A program made the position numbers and the translations under genes. The notes beneath the pieces were generated by a model. The model saw nothing but the letters and a program-made list of their open reading frames with translations, was not told the origin of the DNA and searched no databases. A stretch of DNA of 64,000 nt from Seminavis robusta (taxonomy: Eukaryota; Bacillariophyta; Bacillariophyceae; Naviculales; Naviculaceae): positions 1 to 64,000 of the forward strand of contig CAICTM010000171.1 in NCBI GenBank assembly GCA_903772945.1, written 5' to 3'. Positions 43,537 through 55,559 of this stretch are shown piece after piece. Positions within the stretch are counted from its first letter, which is position 1. Every line of letters starts with the position of its first letter.

Positions 43537-44415
43537 CTTTGAAACAATGGTGCAATCTCAAACATGTCATCATTCTTCTATCTGTCTTTCTGTCGAGGTA
43601 TCGCAGCTCCCGCTGACTTAAAAAAATCGAAACAGACTCGACTCCATTTTTCTTTTTTCTAAAAATACTGGTACATGTACCAGTTACCTACTAATAGATA
43701 AAATTGACTTTTATTTATTTAAAATCGAAAACAACCATTGTCATTGACCTCCGCGCTGGCTTGGGCTTCAGCGAGCAATTATCAGCCAGAGTGGAGAATG
43801 AATACTGTAGGTGTGTCCACGGAAATATTGAGGATAGCTAGCAGTAAAATGCCAGGGATCTTTTGGTGAGGATCTGTGGCTCTCCAATGGAGTTGACGGG
43901 CCCTAGATACCCTGGAGGTAGCAGGCTTGCCATTGCAGTATAGACACAGAATGTTACATTCTGGAGCCCGCTCAAGCTGGGACACATAGGTGTGGTGTGA
44001 GGATATCTATTCCCAAATGATGTTCTTTCCGTGGATGGCTTCCCTGCTCTAAAACCGGCTTGAACGAGTGCGGTTAGGCCTCAGCACGGCGAAGCGAAGA
44101 CGGTTGGTGCGAAGCATGGCGGATAAAGCGAATCGGTCAGAGCGTGCTTTGCTTCGTGCCTCGTTTGTGCTCAACGGCATATCTGTTCATTGGCTTTTAC
44201 TTTTACATCTATTTGATCAGTGATAGCCAAGCCAGGCCAGGGATAAAATGTGTAAATTTTCCATTGAAGTCGTATGCAGGGGTTGCCGTGACAGTTCGTC
44301 CGCACCGCCGCCAATTCACACAAGAACTTGCGGACCGATCCCGGATTGACTTGAGTCCTATGATCTTGGCTTGGCAACGTGTGAAGCGTCGGGTTGGTGG
44401 CGCAACACGGCTCAT

Positions 44416-46791
44416 CTATAGAATCACGCAGCAGGCAGGATCTTCCTGTGGAACAACTGCGGTATTTGGGGCTTGGTATGTGTGGTCGCCTTGGAACGTT
44501 GGCACCGCTGATCCGTGGACGGATGATCCCTGCGCAACTGTGGAGGGTGGCGGTGACGTTTGAGAACATTGTGATAAATGTTCACTGCAGATGTGCGCCG
44601 AATTCTCGGGCGCCGACAAGGATTTTCCACCGCAGTGCTGCGCAGGATTCTCGGGCACCGTCATGGACCTGCTGACTGCAGCCCGCAGGAAATCGACATC
44701 AGCTTTTAGGTCCGCAATGTCTTGATCCAGAGGAACTGCTTCCGTGCACTTGTTGATCATGACTGTCTCCAGCGCATTGAGAAACTCCACTTCGGACAAC
44801 TCCCAAAAACGAGGCTTGGTCTTATTGCTTTCATCATCTTCGTAGTGACTGCCGGACTCGGATTCGGGTGGGCTAGAAACGCGATGGGCGCTGTCTTGTT
44901 GGTGTTGAGCGACTAGATAGGCTTCGATCAGCTGGTCATGGCTAATGCCTTCGAATGCAACGGTCTGTTCTTCTGTTTCAGGGATATCTGCCAACTCATA
45001 CCTTGGCACTTGGTCAGCGCGAAGATGATAGGCACCGGGCCTGACGTTGCTGCGGCCATCGCGCTCCTCGTCGGAGAAGTTTGGAACGGAAGGCTGTTTC
45101 AAGAGCTGCAGAACTTGCTGCTTGAGTTGCTCCTGAGACTCTTCCAGCTGCGGTTGCCGAGCCGGAGGCGATGGCTTGCTCCCCCGGCTGGGCTCGGTGG
45201 TCACTGCGTTGTTTCTGGGGGCTGGTGTCCTGCTCTGCTCCTCGCCTTGGTGATAATCTTCATCAAACCGTCCGGCAAAGGTCCGATTGGTGCTTTGCCG
45301 GCGATGAGGGGGTTCGCTTTCTCCAACGTCACTCTCATCAACAATGTTACCGCTAGTAGGGTCTTGTTTCCTGTTGGCTTGGCGGTCTTCTTCATCCAAT
45401 TGTTTGGCAATGCCGCGCTTAGTGCTTTGGCGGCGGTGAGTTAATCCGGGCTTCATCTTGCTCTCTCTAGTGGCAAGTTCGCCGGCCTCACCAATGTTGC
45501 CGCTGGGATCTTGTCGCCTGTTCTGCTCCTTGGCTTGGCGATCTTCTTCATCCAGTTGTCTCGCAAGGGTGCGAACTTCGCCTGCGTCTTCACTACCAAG
45601 TCTCCGAATAGGCGCAAATGTCCGATTAGGCTCAAGGCTATGGCGGCGGCCGGGCGAACCTGCAAGAAGCATGGGCTCCCGGACGGATGGCAACGACCCA
45701 ACCTCACCAGTATCCGCCTTGGACCCCCCTGACTGCTGAGAGACTTCAGAGGATGAATGCTCCCATTGACACACGGCATCTTGAAGTGGCTGTGGGGTCA
45801 CGACGGACTCTTCTCGGACTGTCTCCAATGCACTGAGTTCATCATTCTTCTCCTTTGCACAGAGGTATTCTATTTCGCGGTCTTCGTCAAGTTGGTGTGT
45901 GTAATCACTATCTGCTACCGAAACAGCATTGATATCTTGGTGGTTGTTGGGGGATCCAGCAAAAATTATCGGCTCCTGAACCGAAGGCAAGGACGCAAAG
46001 GTATCCACCCCAGACAGACTCGAAAGCTGGGATATGTTGGATGCAGAGGCGGACGGCTCTAAACGACACATCGGATGTTCAAGTCTCTGTGCTGTCATTA
46101 CTGACCCTTCCTGGACAGTCGGCAAAGCCTCCTTGGCGGAAGGGTTGTCTTGTTCACGCTCTCTGTTGTAAATGGCTTGCAAGATCATGTTCGTCTGTTC
46201 CGAAGTAGCACGAAGGTGTTCGTAAACCAAGCGGACGAGGTCGCTATCTCCTCCCATCTGGGGTGGTGGTGGTTGCGCTTCTACGACGAAGTCGCCGTCG
46301 GGAGATGCCAAGGACGATACCTCAGAGGGCAACAAGCCGACGGACGAGACGAACTCCGACTCTGCCACTGTGGATTCCGTGCCGGCCATCGTGATGGCGT
46401 CTGGTTGGGGTTGGGGTGGTACTTTCTTTGGCTTCATGTTCTCTTTGAACTCGCGCTGATGCACATCAATGGCCAGGCCCAGAATCTCAAGCTCCTTCCT
46501 GCTGGATAGACCAAACACATTCGTTTCTTCTTCCTCTCCCTCGCCATAGTCTCGCAATACCGTCAGACGTAAGGATGGTTCTGCTGCCTTTGGGGAGTTG
46601 AGTCGGTGCTTTTTGACTTTTTCCCATGGCACTTTGAACAGGGGCTTTGTGATGCAGGCATCATAGTCCCCTTCTTCGTCATCGTTGCTTCCATCCGTGG
46701 TGACAAAGGATATCCCTGATGGAGACAGCGCCAGTTCTCCCTCACGGCCTCGATACAGTACGTCCAAGTACACAAACCTCTTCTCTGCCAT
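44416..46791 (-). CDS. PH-like domain protein with internal repeats and CaaX prenylation box
   Basis: 791 residues from the ATG at 46791, no introns. Residues 1-115 look like a PH/p62-type domain: FVYLDVLYRGREGELALSPS, FKVPWEKVKKHRLNSP, LRLTVLRDYG, then a helix (RKELEILGLAIDVHQREF). The long middle is acidic and disordered. Between about residues 365 and 510 it carries three or four copies of a unit built around HRRQSTxRxxAxxLDEEDRQA, each followed by QDPSGNI-like text. A coiled segment (EESQEQLKQQVLQLLKQ) and a second helical part (WELSEVEFLNALETVMINK) follow. The last four residues are CVIL, preceded by Cys, a geranylgeranylation-type CaaX box that would place it on membranes. Likely a scaffold; function unknown. 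Confidence 0.75.
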   Translation of the reverse strand: MAEKRFVYLDVLYRGREGELALSPSGISFVTTDGSNDDEEGDYDACITKPLFKVPWEKVKKHRLNSPKAAEPSLRLTVLRDYGEGEEEETNVFGLSSRKELEILGLAIDVHQREFKENMKPKKVPPQPQPDAITMAGTESTVAESEFVSSVGLLPSEVSSLASPDGDFVVEAQPPPPQMGGDSDLVRLVYEHLRATSEQTNMILQAIYNREREQDNPSAKEALPTVQEGSVMTAQRLEHPMCRLEPSASASNISQLSSLSGVDTFASLPSVQEPIIFAGSPNNHQDINAVSVADSDYTHQLDEDREIEYLCAKEKNDELSALETVREESVVTPQPLQDAVCQWEHSSSEVSQQSGGSKADTGEVGSLPSVREPMLLAGSPGRRHSLEPNRTFAPIRRLGSEDAGEVRTLARQLDEEDRQAKEQNRRQDPSGNIGEAGELATRESKMKPGLTHRRQSTKRGIAKQLDEEDRQANRKQDPTSGNIVDESDVGESEPPHRRQSTNRTFAGRFDEDYHQGEEQSRTPAPRNNAVTTEPSRGSKPSPPARQPQLEESQEQLKQQVLQLLKQPSVPNFSDEERDGRSNVRPGAYHLRADQVPRYELADIPETEEQTVAFEGISHDQLIEAYLVAQHQQDSAHRVSSPPESESGSHYEDDESNKTKPRFWELSEVEFLNALETVMINKCTEAVPLDQDIADLKADVDFLRAAVSRSMTVPENPAQHCGGKSLSAPENSAHICSEHLSQCSQTSPPPSTVAQGSSVHGSAVPTFQGDHTYQAPNTAVVPQEDPACCVIL

Positions 46792-47007
46792 AATGATGAT
46801 AAGAGTGTGACCTTTTCGTTTTGGGCTTGGGGAGGATGTGGGTCAAGAGGATCCAAAGAATGAACCCAATACAAAATCAACCATCAAAAGGAATTTGTCC
46901 GGTGCCGCCCCAAGACAAGGAGGTATGGTACCGGTGTGCCGGTACCGTGTTACTATTAATAGTACACACTGTACCTGAAGTACGTATCTTAAGTAACTGT
47001 GACTGAC

Positions 47008-47217
47008 CCAGACTTGTTTAGTATTTATGAGGTGTTCCCTTTCAGAAATGGCATCGAGTCGAGTCGGCGGCTTATTTACCCTTTATCTCGGTACCGGTAC
47101 AGTATTATTAATACTAGAGTGTACTAGTATCCATACTGAGTACCAAGTAGATCTATGCATACCTGATAAAGCTGGAGCCAGACTTGTTTATTACTTAAGA
47201 AGTGTTTCCTTTCAGAA
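47008..47217. repeat. 40-bp imperfect direct repeat pair
   Basis: Copies 47008-47047 and 47178-47217 both run from CCAGACTTGTTTA to CCTTTCAGAA, with several substitutions between, 170 bp apart. Confidence 0.6.
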
Positions 47218-48125
47218 TCCACTTTTACCGGTATTTATACACTTCAAACTCATCAATAAGAAAGATGTATCTAGGAGATAGTACCCAAGCTTTCTCACCC
47301 ATTTGCCCCATTTTGCCACACATTGCCTTTGCAGCACAAGCCAGTTTCAGTATATATATTTTCTTTTGTTTATACTAAAGCAAATAAAGGTCAGTAAGGA
47401 CCTCCCTCCTCCCACCATTCCTGCCTTTCTTGGTCACTGGCTGTGATGTCTACCTCCCCTCCACCCCCCACTTCTCAAGCCTGATCAATTTCTCCTCCTC
47501 GTCGCCCAAGGATTTGCTGCATCATCAGATTTGATGAGCCCGTCTTGTTCGTCAGGGCTCATGAACTCTGGGGGCAGCTGGCTCTTGGCTCATGTCCACC
47601 ATGTTGGGAACCTTATTTGGTTGCTTTGTGCATCCCTGTGGCTTGATTTTCTCATTGTCCTCCAAGCCATCCAAGTCAGCAGCATACCAGTCCTCTCAAA
47701 GCAGCCAACACGAAGGTCATCATTGGCCCTGAGAAAAGAAGTTGCCCAGTTGTAGCTGCTTTGGATTCTTCATTGGCCGCCTTGACTTCTTGGTTCTTGG
47801 CCATGGGTGGGGGCTCTTCTTCAGCCGCTGATCTCTGCAGATTCTTAGCTGAGGCTGCCTCAGCATTCGTGCTGTTTCTTAGCTAAGTCAGCCACCGTAC
47901 TGGGTCTATTCTTTACAAAACCTCCTGAATCCAGTGTAAAGCATTTCTAAAGTCTCTTTGGAATCTGAGTACTCGTACTCGCTCTCTCAAAACGGAGATT
48001 CTTAGTTTCAGGTTTGGAGTGTGCGGTATCTACCGGTATTTAGCTCTTTTGTTTTGTTTGGACCTGATCACAAATTACGTACCGGTTCTTTTAATCACAT
48101 TTGATGATTTTAAGCATCTACATCT

Positions 48126-48668
48126 TCAGCCCAAAATTTCGGCATACAGTCTGGGCAAATAGGTTTGCTCGTGGGGTGGGGTGCCAAATTGGCAATGTCT
48201 ATGAACGGCTTCTCTACCAGCAACCTGGCCAGCCTCCTGACTCTTGATGTGATTGTTCTGTCGCCAAATCTTCCAAGTCTGAAATTGCAAACTATCACCT
48301 CTACACTTCAATCCAACATTGGCGTAAGCAGAGTAATAGTATCTTTGAAGATAGAAACCCCTGGAGTGGTACAGCTGCTTTTTGGATAGTCTATCAACGA
48401 CAGGCAAACAACTCTGGTACAACTTGAAGATCTTGTTTGCGACATAGCTGTACTGAAGATACTGTGGCGATTGTTTTGAGCCTGCTTCTTGGGTCCCAGT
48501 GCTGTGCTTCCAGTAGCTGCTTCTGCGGTCTGCTCTGCAGAGAGCAGTAGTACCGGAACATACCTGCCAAAAACTTGCATCCAGATCTCTGGCTAGAAGG
48601 TTGGTATGTTTGCCCCACTGCAGGGCGACTTCTTTGCGACCCTTTGCTTCCCTGCCAGATCTTCCCAT
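48126..48668 (-). CDS. doubtful 180-residue frame
   Basis: Opens at an ATG 87 bp from the divergent symporter start (MGRSGREAKGRKEVALQWGK) and stays open 540 bp, but the composition is odd (rich in Gln, Tyr, Arg) and no family is recognised. An overlapping frame ends KPICPDCMPKFW, a CxxC pair. Could be a remnant with shifted frames or chance. Confidence 0.22.
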   Translation of the reverse strand: MGRSGREAKGRKEVALQWGKHTNLLARDLDASFWQVCSGTTALCRADRRSSYWKHSTGTQEAGSKQSPQYLQYSYVANKIFKLYQSCLPVVDRLSKKQLYHSRGFYLQRYYYSAYANVGLKCRGDSLQFQTWKIWRQNNHIKSQEAGQVAGREAVHRHCQFGTPPHEQTYLPRLYAEILG

Positions 48669-48754
48669 TTCTTTGTTTTAGCCAAAGCGAGAAGCAATCT
48701 CAACGACGCGACCCCACAACGACCACAGCCACAAAGTAACCCTGACCAAGCAAG

Positions 48755-51216
48755 ATGGTGTCAAGCGAGCATCGAACGGGTTTGTTCGTGACAGTGCCTC
48801 TCTACTTCGTCGTCTTGGCCTGTTGCGCGATTTGGGCAAACCGGAAGAACCGGCAGGAAGGTCACCAGACGGATCGTTTGAGCAGCCACTATCTGGGCGG
48901 TAGATCCATTGGACCTCTTCTCAGCGCGGGCACTGTCTTTGCCAGCTTCTTCAGCGGGTATACCATTGTTGGAATACCCACTGAAGCATTCAAAAATGGC
49001 TTCCTTGCTTTCCGCTGGGTTGCTATGGCCTTGGCGGTTGTCACGGGCATGTCGGTAAGTCGATTCATCTTGGTTGTGTTACGTCCGGGCCTCATCGTTG
49101 CTCACGCTTTTGCATGTTGCTCTTCGCTGGATGTTAGGGCACGGTGCTCCGACTTCGCAAGGCCGCTCTCGTCCGCAATCACAAGACTCCCGTTGACTTT
49201 GTGACCGATAGGTTCCAGAGTCAAATCCTCCGATACACGCTCCTCGTGCTTCAGATCGTCCCTTCCTTGTTCTATACCACCGCTCAGGTGATTGCCCTCA
49301 AGACAACCTGCAACAGCATCTTTGGACTCCCCCCCGACACGGTCTATCCGGTGCTTCTTATCGTTAGTGTCACCCTCATGTTCGAGTGGATCGGTGGTTT
49401 GCGCTGCGTCGCTATGACGGACTGCATCCAGGCCAGTATCATGATCGTTGCATACTTTGTGTTGCCGCTCATCATTGTCAGGAACTACGGTGGCTGGCAG
49501 GCTCTCTCTCTGGATACGTACCCTCGCCCCGACTTTTACCAGACACCGTCATGGGAAGATCAGATGGACTTTTGGCAGTTCGCGCTGTCCACCTTCACCT
49601 TTTTCACGTTACCCCACCTTATGCAACGCGCTTATGCCGCTCGAGTAAGTTGTGCTTCCTCCTACCGCTGTCCGTATATTCGCTCTGTCTTCTCTCTCAG
49701 ATCGGCAATTCCTTACCCACACCACCAGGATCTTGTCTCCCTTCGAACGGCCTACGTGTCCATGACCGGTGGTATGTGGCTCCTCATGTTTGGTGGTGTG
49801 TTCATTGGAACGGTCGGGGTTGCGATTGTTCCGGACGATGGAGAAGCCATTGTCAATCCGCTGGCTGCCATTTTGGAAGAGATAATGAACCTTGGTGGTT
49901 TCCCCCTCTTGATCGGCCTGATCACTATCACTGCAAGCTTGGCCGCAATCATGAGCACAGTTGATTCCTTGCTGGTGGCCATCAGCCAACTGGTGACTGA
50001 AGAAGTTGCCTATCCTCTCTATCCTAACGCCACGCCGGACAAAATGGCCTGGGTTGGCAGAGCGGTGTCGTTTGTTGCGATTGTCATTGCAACCGTACTG
50101 GGGTAAGAATCCTCCTCGCCACGGCCCACAGCATGTAATGCCAGAAGAATCTCAATGTAACCTTGTTTAATTCGTAGACTCACTTGGGACGATGGCATCA
50201 CGCACCTGGTAAGCGCAGTGGTCAGGAAAAGTGCCTGGTTGCATCGAGGACAAACAGGCGCGGCGACACCATTTCTCACGTGCTTGTACCGTCCGCAACA
50301 GGCCAACATCAACTTTCAGCTCTCGTTTCAGACCCTTTTCATCTTCATGATTGGTCTCTTCGCCACTCCCGAGCTCGACTGCCACCCTTGGAGCCTTGCT
50401 GCTGGGGCCATCACGAGCACGATCTACATTTTCTGTATCTACTTCGCTCACATTCGCAACTGCGATAACTGCGGCAGCCTCAACGCAGGTATCACAGGAA
50501 TCCTCTTTCAACTTGGAGTCCTCGCCATCGCGGAAGGTGGTCGTCGGTTGTACCTACCGGAGCACAGCAGCAGCCCACTGGATGGCCCTGGCGCCTTGAT
50601 CTTTCCTAACAGACCGAGCTGGGATCTTCCAAGGCGAGCTCGCTTTGGAGAGAAGCCTCTGACACCCAAGCTGTTGTGGAAAATGATGGAGGGTACCGAC
50701 GAAGCTCTTACGAATCCTTGGTATGGCAGCTTTATGTTTGTTACCATCTCAATCATTACGCCATTCGTGGCCGGAGGACTGCCTAGAGACACCGCAGCAC
50801 TCGGCGAAACCGTCGTCAACGGGCTTCCCTGGTGGGCCGTCAAGATGTTTTTTATGGCCTTGATTCCAACGCTGGTCCTCTTGTTTGTGTTGGTTCGCAT
50901 GCCAAACAAGTATATGCACCCAGGATGGCGTCGTCAAAACAGTGATGAAGAGAATAACACTATGCTCTCTGGTGCGACCGACCCTGATGTTATGGAGTTA
51001 ACACGCGAAGAGCTTGGCCATCGCACAGAATATGACGGAAGGAACGAGCTCGTCTATCGACGTCGGATGCAGATATTGGAAAAGCTCGGCATTTCTCCCA
51101 CGGAAATTGACGACGTGATCAGCGCTACGCGGCGTTCGGAAGAGAGGATCGAACATCCAGTTGTTATCGAAGACGAACCAACCATCGAGGTGTCTGGAAC
51201 ACTGTTGCGTGTTTGA
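48755..51216 (+). CDS. SLC5-type sodium:solute symporter
   Basis: Five exons: 48755-49054, 49138-49644, 49729-50102, 50178-50208 (31 nt) and 50302-51216; total 2127 nt, 708 residues, all junctions in phase. Membrane transporter of the SSF/SLC5 family. Helix 1 is FVTVPLYFVVLACCAIWA; then YLGGRSIGPLLSAGTVFASF and the discontinuous helix FFSGYTIVGIPTEAF typical of the sodium site; later FFTLPHLMQRAYAARDLVSL, a conserved SSF signature; LAAIMSTVDSLLVAISQLVT in the sodium-binding helix 8; and LTWDDGITHL in the microexon. About 13-14 helices and a long acidic cytosolic tail. The substrate cannot be told; urea (DUR3-like), proline or other small solutes are candidates. Confidence 0.85.
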
Positions 51217-53270
51217 AGAGAAGAATAAGCCATGAATGAGAACAGTATACATATATTATACATAAGTCGCAGTAACTCCAACGAAGCAATGTAACCGTAC
51301 GTGTGCTCCCGATTTTGTCAGGGAAAGCACCGGGGACAACGCAAGAATTCAAACCGAGACTTGCGTCAGTTCAGCTTCTATCGATCAATCTTCTTGCAGA
51401 GACAGCCATCCACGCGGTTCATACGAAGGAGAGCTGTCACTGCAACGTGTAACGAGACCGTTGACGCTTCAGCAAGAGCAAGCTGAAACCCTTTAGCTAA
51501 GATCGCTTTATGGACTGGCGAGACCAGCGCTTCTCCACGAGCACGTGTGGTCTCAAAGGAACCGTTGCTTTGTGCAATGAATCAATCAATCGCACGCCTG
51601 CTTTCGGTACAATGATGATACCACAATGGATGGGCGAGAGACCCACGGTACTATCTAGACCGAGCCCTGTGTCATTGCGTGCCTCTCGAGGACTCGCTGG
51701 AGGATTTGCTTCCAGCAGTGAGCGAGAGAAACGTTTTCAGTTCGTCGTACTTACATCCCCTCGATCCCACTTCGCTTGCGGTTTCCAGATCCCCCCAAGG
51801 ATAGGTCGACGTGGTGTTCTTGCTTTCACTTCACTGCAGTGAATCGAGCCATGAATTCGTTTTGTAGTTACCATGACTTGCAGGAATCGTATGACTTGAT
51901 TGGAACTCCACCCGGAGCCTGTTCACCTCTTTCGAATGCAAAAAGAAGTCCAAATCGATTGTGCAAGTGGGACTTTGGATGGATGCTACTAGGCGGCCGA
52001 CCTGACGAAGAGGGCGAATGAACGAATGGATGGATGTTGCTGGCCTCGTAAAAGGTGATATCAAAGGCTGCCGTTGGCAAATCTTTTTGCTCCCTGGCTC
52101 ATGGTTTGTTGCGCTTGGATGAACGTGGTTCTTGGCTGCCAACGCACGCGGTGTTGCTTTTTCCTGCGGTGGTGCCACAATGTCTGAACCACTCCCACGA
52201 CCTCAAGGTTCCAGTCGAGGTGGAAGCGTGCAACTATCATATCAAGATAGTAGTGGGAACCATGTCATCGCAAAGGCACTCCCACAAATCATAGTATGCA
52301 TTCCCTGATCAAATATTTCCTTCCACTGGTAACCATGTCCCGGCCGGTCTGATGTTGGTATACAGTGCCATAGTCAACGCGACATGGAGCTGCATGCATA
52401 CAGCTCTCGTCGTGATAAATACGAAGGGATCCGAGTGCAATGGGAAGCTCCAAGGCGAAAGATCCAATGCCTACCGGTACTTCCAGTGTGCACCCGGGAA
52501 GTGAACCCAAAGGGCTTGTATGTTGTACAGAACACACTCACATCTGTGACTGCTTGTCCAGCAGAACCATAGCTTCTAAAATTTGCATCTATCTCAGTAA
52601 AAAGTCAAGCGGTGGGTAGCGCACTCGGTACACCCAATCGGAGCTGTGGTTGTCGCGCCACTACCCAACTTTCCAAAGAATAGAAAGAGGCGTATGTCTT
52701 GGGATAGAGGCGGCTTAATCAAAAAGATCATGTGAATCGGTGGGATACCGGCGTGAGGTAAGTGATCTAAAGGTACCGGTGGACGAAGCCATGACTTGGC
52801 CGGGATGTGCTGAACGGATACCCCGCAGCTCTTCTTGTCGCCTTTTGCCTTTATAGTGGCGACCGTTGGGGAAAATTTGACTTCAGAGTCAAATTGTGAG
52901 GAGGCAATTTGCTTTTCTTGCGTCCATCAGGTCCCGGTCATTAGCAAGGTACTTAAGACTTGTGCCAAGAATGAGGCCTAAGTATTGAAAAAATGACCCT
53001 AAATGTTCGTGTCGTCGGGTGGCACTCAAGAAGTTGTTCACCTCCGCTTTCAACTTGAGAGCTTAATGTTCTTACGCCAAGAAGATCTGGTTTCCATTTT
53101 TCGCTTACTTCCTTGGATAGGAGTGGTCGAGTCAGACCTGGGAGGGTTTCATTGTTTCAGCATCCGATGAAAGGACAAGACGCCCACTACGACACAATCA
53201 ACCGCAGAGCGAGTTTAATGGCATAGACCCATCTTCTTATCAACAAGAAGCAAGATACATACATCACACA
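51217..53270. other. long intergenic region, no supported gene
   Basis: Short frames on both strands (the longest about 110 residues at 51510) lack motifs. Contains a perfect 9-bp hairpin at 52874-52895. Confidence 0.5.
52874..52895. repeat. 9-bp perfect hairpin
   Basis: AATTTGACT (52874-52882) and AGTCAAATT (52887-52895) pair perfectly around a TCAG tetraloop. Confidence 0.6.
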
Positions 53271-53633
53271 ATGGGCTCTCCACTAGAGAGTTTTCTTCGA
53301 GAGCTGGTGAAAGATCACGACGATGTGACTCTTCGATTCGACAATGCATCGTCCACTTGTTCGTTTCACTCGAGTTGTTCTACGCTAAACGGCAGTTTGT
53401 CAGGGAGTTTGTCGGCGATGAGCTTTCTTTCCGGTAGCCATAATCTTGTTTTGATGGATGATAATAGCTGCAGCAATCACAGTACGGGCAGCTCCAGATG
53501 GGACAGCATTCCCGTCAGTCCATGTGCTACTGCTGACAACAAGGCTTCGCCCGGTGACCTGCAGCAACAAACGGTGCGAGACAAGCTCCAAATGGTGCCC
53601 AAGCGTCCCCGAAGACAACTGAGCAAGAAATGA
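53271..53633 (+). CDS. small Ser-rich cytosolic protein
   Basis: 120 residues from the ATG at 53271 (MGSPLESFLRELVKDHDDV), with a purine-rich leader before it. Amphipathic N-terminal helix, a Ser-rich middle (CSFHSSCSTLNGSLSGSLSA), the segment SSRWDSIPVSPCATADNK, and a basic end VPKRPRRQLSKK. The SRWDSIPVSP-then-basic pattern looks like a phosphorylation or docking-peptide arrangement; family unknown. Gly2 might be myristoylated, but position 6 is Glu, which disfavours it. Confidence 0.5.
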   Translation: MGSPLESFLRELVKDHDDVTLRFDNASSTCSFHSSCSTLNGSLSGSLSAMSFLSGSHNLVLMDDNSCSNHSTGSSRWDSIPVSPCATADNKASPGDLQQQTVRDKLQMVPKRPRRQLSKK

Positions 53634-55559
53634 TGATTGCAAGGAGAAAAGAAAAATATCGGCCGTCGCAACACAAGAACAAGACAACAAGAGAGCCTTC
53701 CACAGGATGATCTCCATTGGGTTGGAGCTCCTGCACTACATCGTAGCCAGGGGCCTGTAAGATTCAGGAAGGCAGAAAACAGAACACGAACAAGAAAAGC
53801 ACGACCCATGGGCTGCTTTTGGCTTGGTCGACCCATCGCATTGTAGCCATGAGGTCCTTGTTTTGCAGGCATCTAGTACCTGCAGCATGCTGCTTGTGTT
53901 TCTTTTGCTTGGTCCAGGCTAACCATGTTCAATGCCTGATCCGTGCCGCAAGCCAAAGCATCGAGCTTTGCTATGCCTTTACCTATATCCCACCTACACA
54001 ATTCATAAGTAACAAACTAGATAGATTCTTTGATTAGCTGCTCGCTCCAACAAGGAAGCAAAGACTGCGGTAGCTAGAGAGTTCCTGGCTGATTAGCTAA
54101 CCTACTAGCGACCTACTGGTAGCTGTTGCGTCCTCCCCCCTGATGCCGTCAACCGCATGCTGCCTCAGGAGCTCCTAGCATGGCCCGCCAAACCAAAGCA
54201 ACAGCCCAAGAAAGAGCAGCTGGTTGGGATAGCTCTAGCTCGCCGAACCTAGCCGCAACCAACCGCCCATCGGACTGGTCCTGCAATTTCCCAGCTTTCT
54301 AATCGTAAAACTACAATAGATCCAAAAGGCCTAGATCTTGCTGAGACGTCCGGTCAGGATAGGCTCTATACTCTTTGAGTGCCTTCTGATTACCGAATGC
54401 GAAATTATTTATTGTTTTACCGTTATCAGGGGTTATTTCAAGACTACCACGGGAGTCATCCGTCTCGAGCTCACTGCTCACAAAACTGAAGATCTTCTGC
54501 GGTGGTGGCTCTGTGAAATGCGGGAAAGGAATCGAATCAATATCTAGTTACGGGGTAACTAGGTTGTAGGTCTAGCTAGTAGATCTATTAATAGCTGCCC
54601 CGGAACATTGGTTGCGGGAGTGTCGTTCACCTCAGCGCTTCTGGTACCGTACCGGTAGGATTGCAACCACACAGACGCCATGTTCTAGCTCTAGTATTGC
54701 AGTGGTCATTGCGTTATTCCTCATTGCTCCTCCTACCTAGTCGAAAATTAATAGCTTTCGCAGTACCGTTCACACGGTCAAGAGGCCCTGGTCGCCATCA
54801 TGACATCAAGGGGCAGTCATGCCGGTACGGTAGTCCCCCTGCTCAATCACCATAAGCCTTTCGGGTATCATTATCACTAGAACATTGGAGTGCACGTGTG
54901 GCTGAAACTTGGCTGGATGCCAATTTATCAAGCAAAGTGCAGCAGCCCTGCCTAAACGATTGATCCGCCTCTGGCTACATACGGACGGGTATGGCATGTT
55001 AGAAACAAAAGCTGCTCCGAGAGCTGCTCCGAGTCACTGAGGAGTCCAGCAAATTGCTTTTGGCGAAACATCAAAGGATGACCGCAGTAGACCAACGAGA
55101 ATGATAATCAACAACGAGGCTATTTTTGTTTGTCACACGGCTACCGGTAGGCTACCGTTTTAACCACACTGTGTGGATTTTTTCCACATTATCTGGATTG
55201 TTCGGCGTAAAGGGCCTTCATCATCGATCGCAGTTGCTCCGGTCACCTCGGATCTTCAATCATCGGATTGAAGTTATTTGTTCCCAAGCGAAAACATCTC
55301 GGAACACAGGACGCCAGGTCGACCTCCCAAGTGTGAATGAAGAGCTGAATGAAGTGTGTCATGCTTTGGAACAATCAATTCGTGCGTTTGTACCGAAACA
55401 TGTGACATGCGTGAATGAATCAATCAAGGCAACCTCTTGTGTTGCTTGATCAGATCAGATGGGTGACCCCTCCCAAGTATCGTTGTGAAGCTCACAAAAA
55501 CAACAAGAAAACAACAACAACAAACAAACAAACAAAAAAGTCAAACTATTGAAATCAAA
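53634..55559. other. long intergenic region, no supported gene
   Basis: Scattered short frames. Several ACCGGTA boxes (54652, 54820, 55142). An A/C-rich leader (AACAACAACAAACAAAC) directly precedes the next gene. Confidence 0.5.

Larger units (their letters stand above)
42841..44415. other. intergenic region with repeats
   Basis: Holds the TTTCCTG tandem tract and two copies of a 44-bp hairpin repeat; otherwise short frames only. Confidence 0.5.
46792..48754. other. intergenic region with a diverged direct repeat
   Basis: Contains ACCGGTACC-type palindromes near 46930 and 47093, a 40-bp repeated segment (47008 and 47178) and one doubtful minus-strand frame (48126-48668). Confidence 0.5.

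Noticed and set aside
51510-51842. 110-residue frame in the spacer after the symporter
   Set aside because: No motif, overlapped by other frames of similar length.
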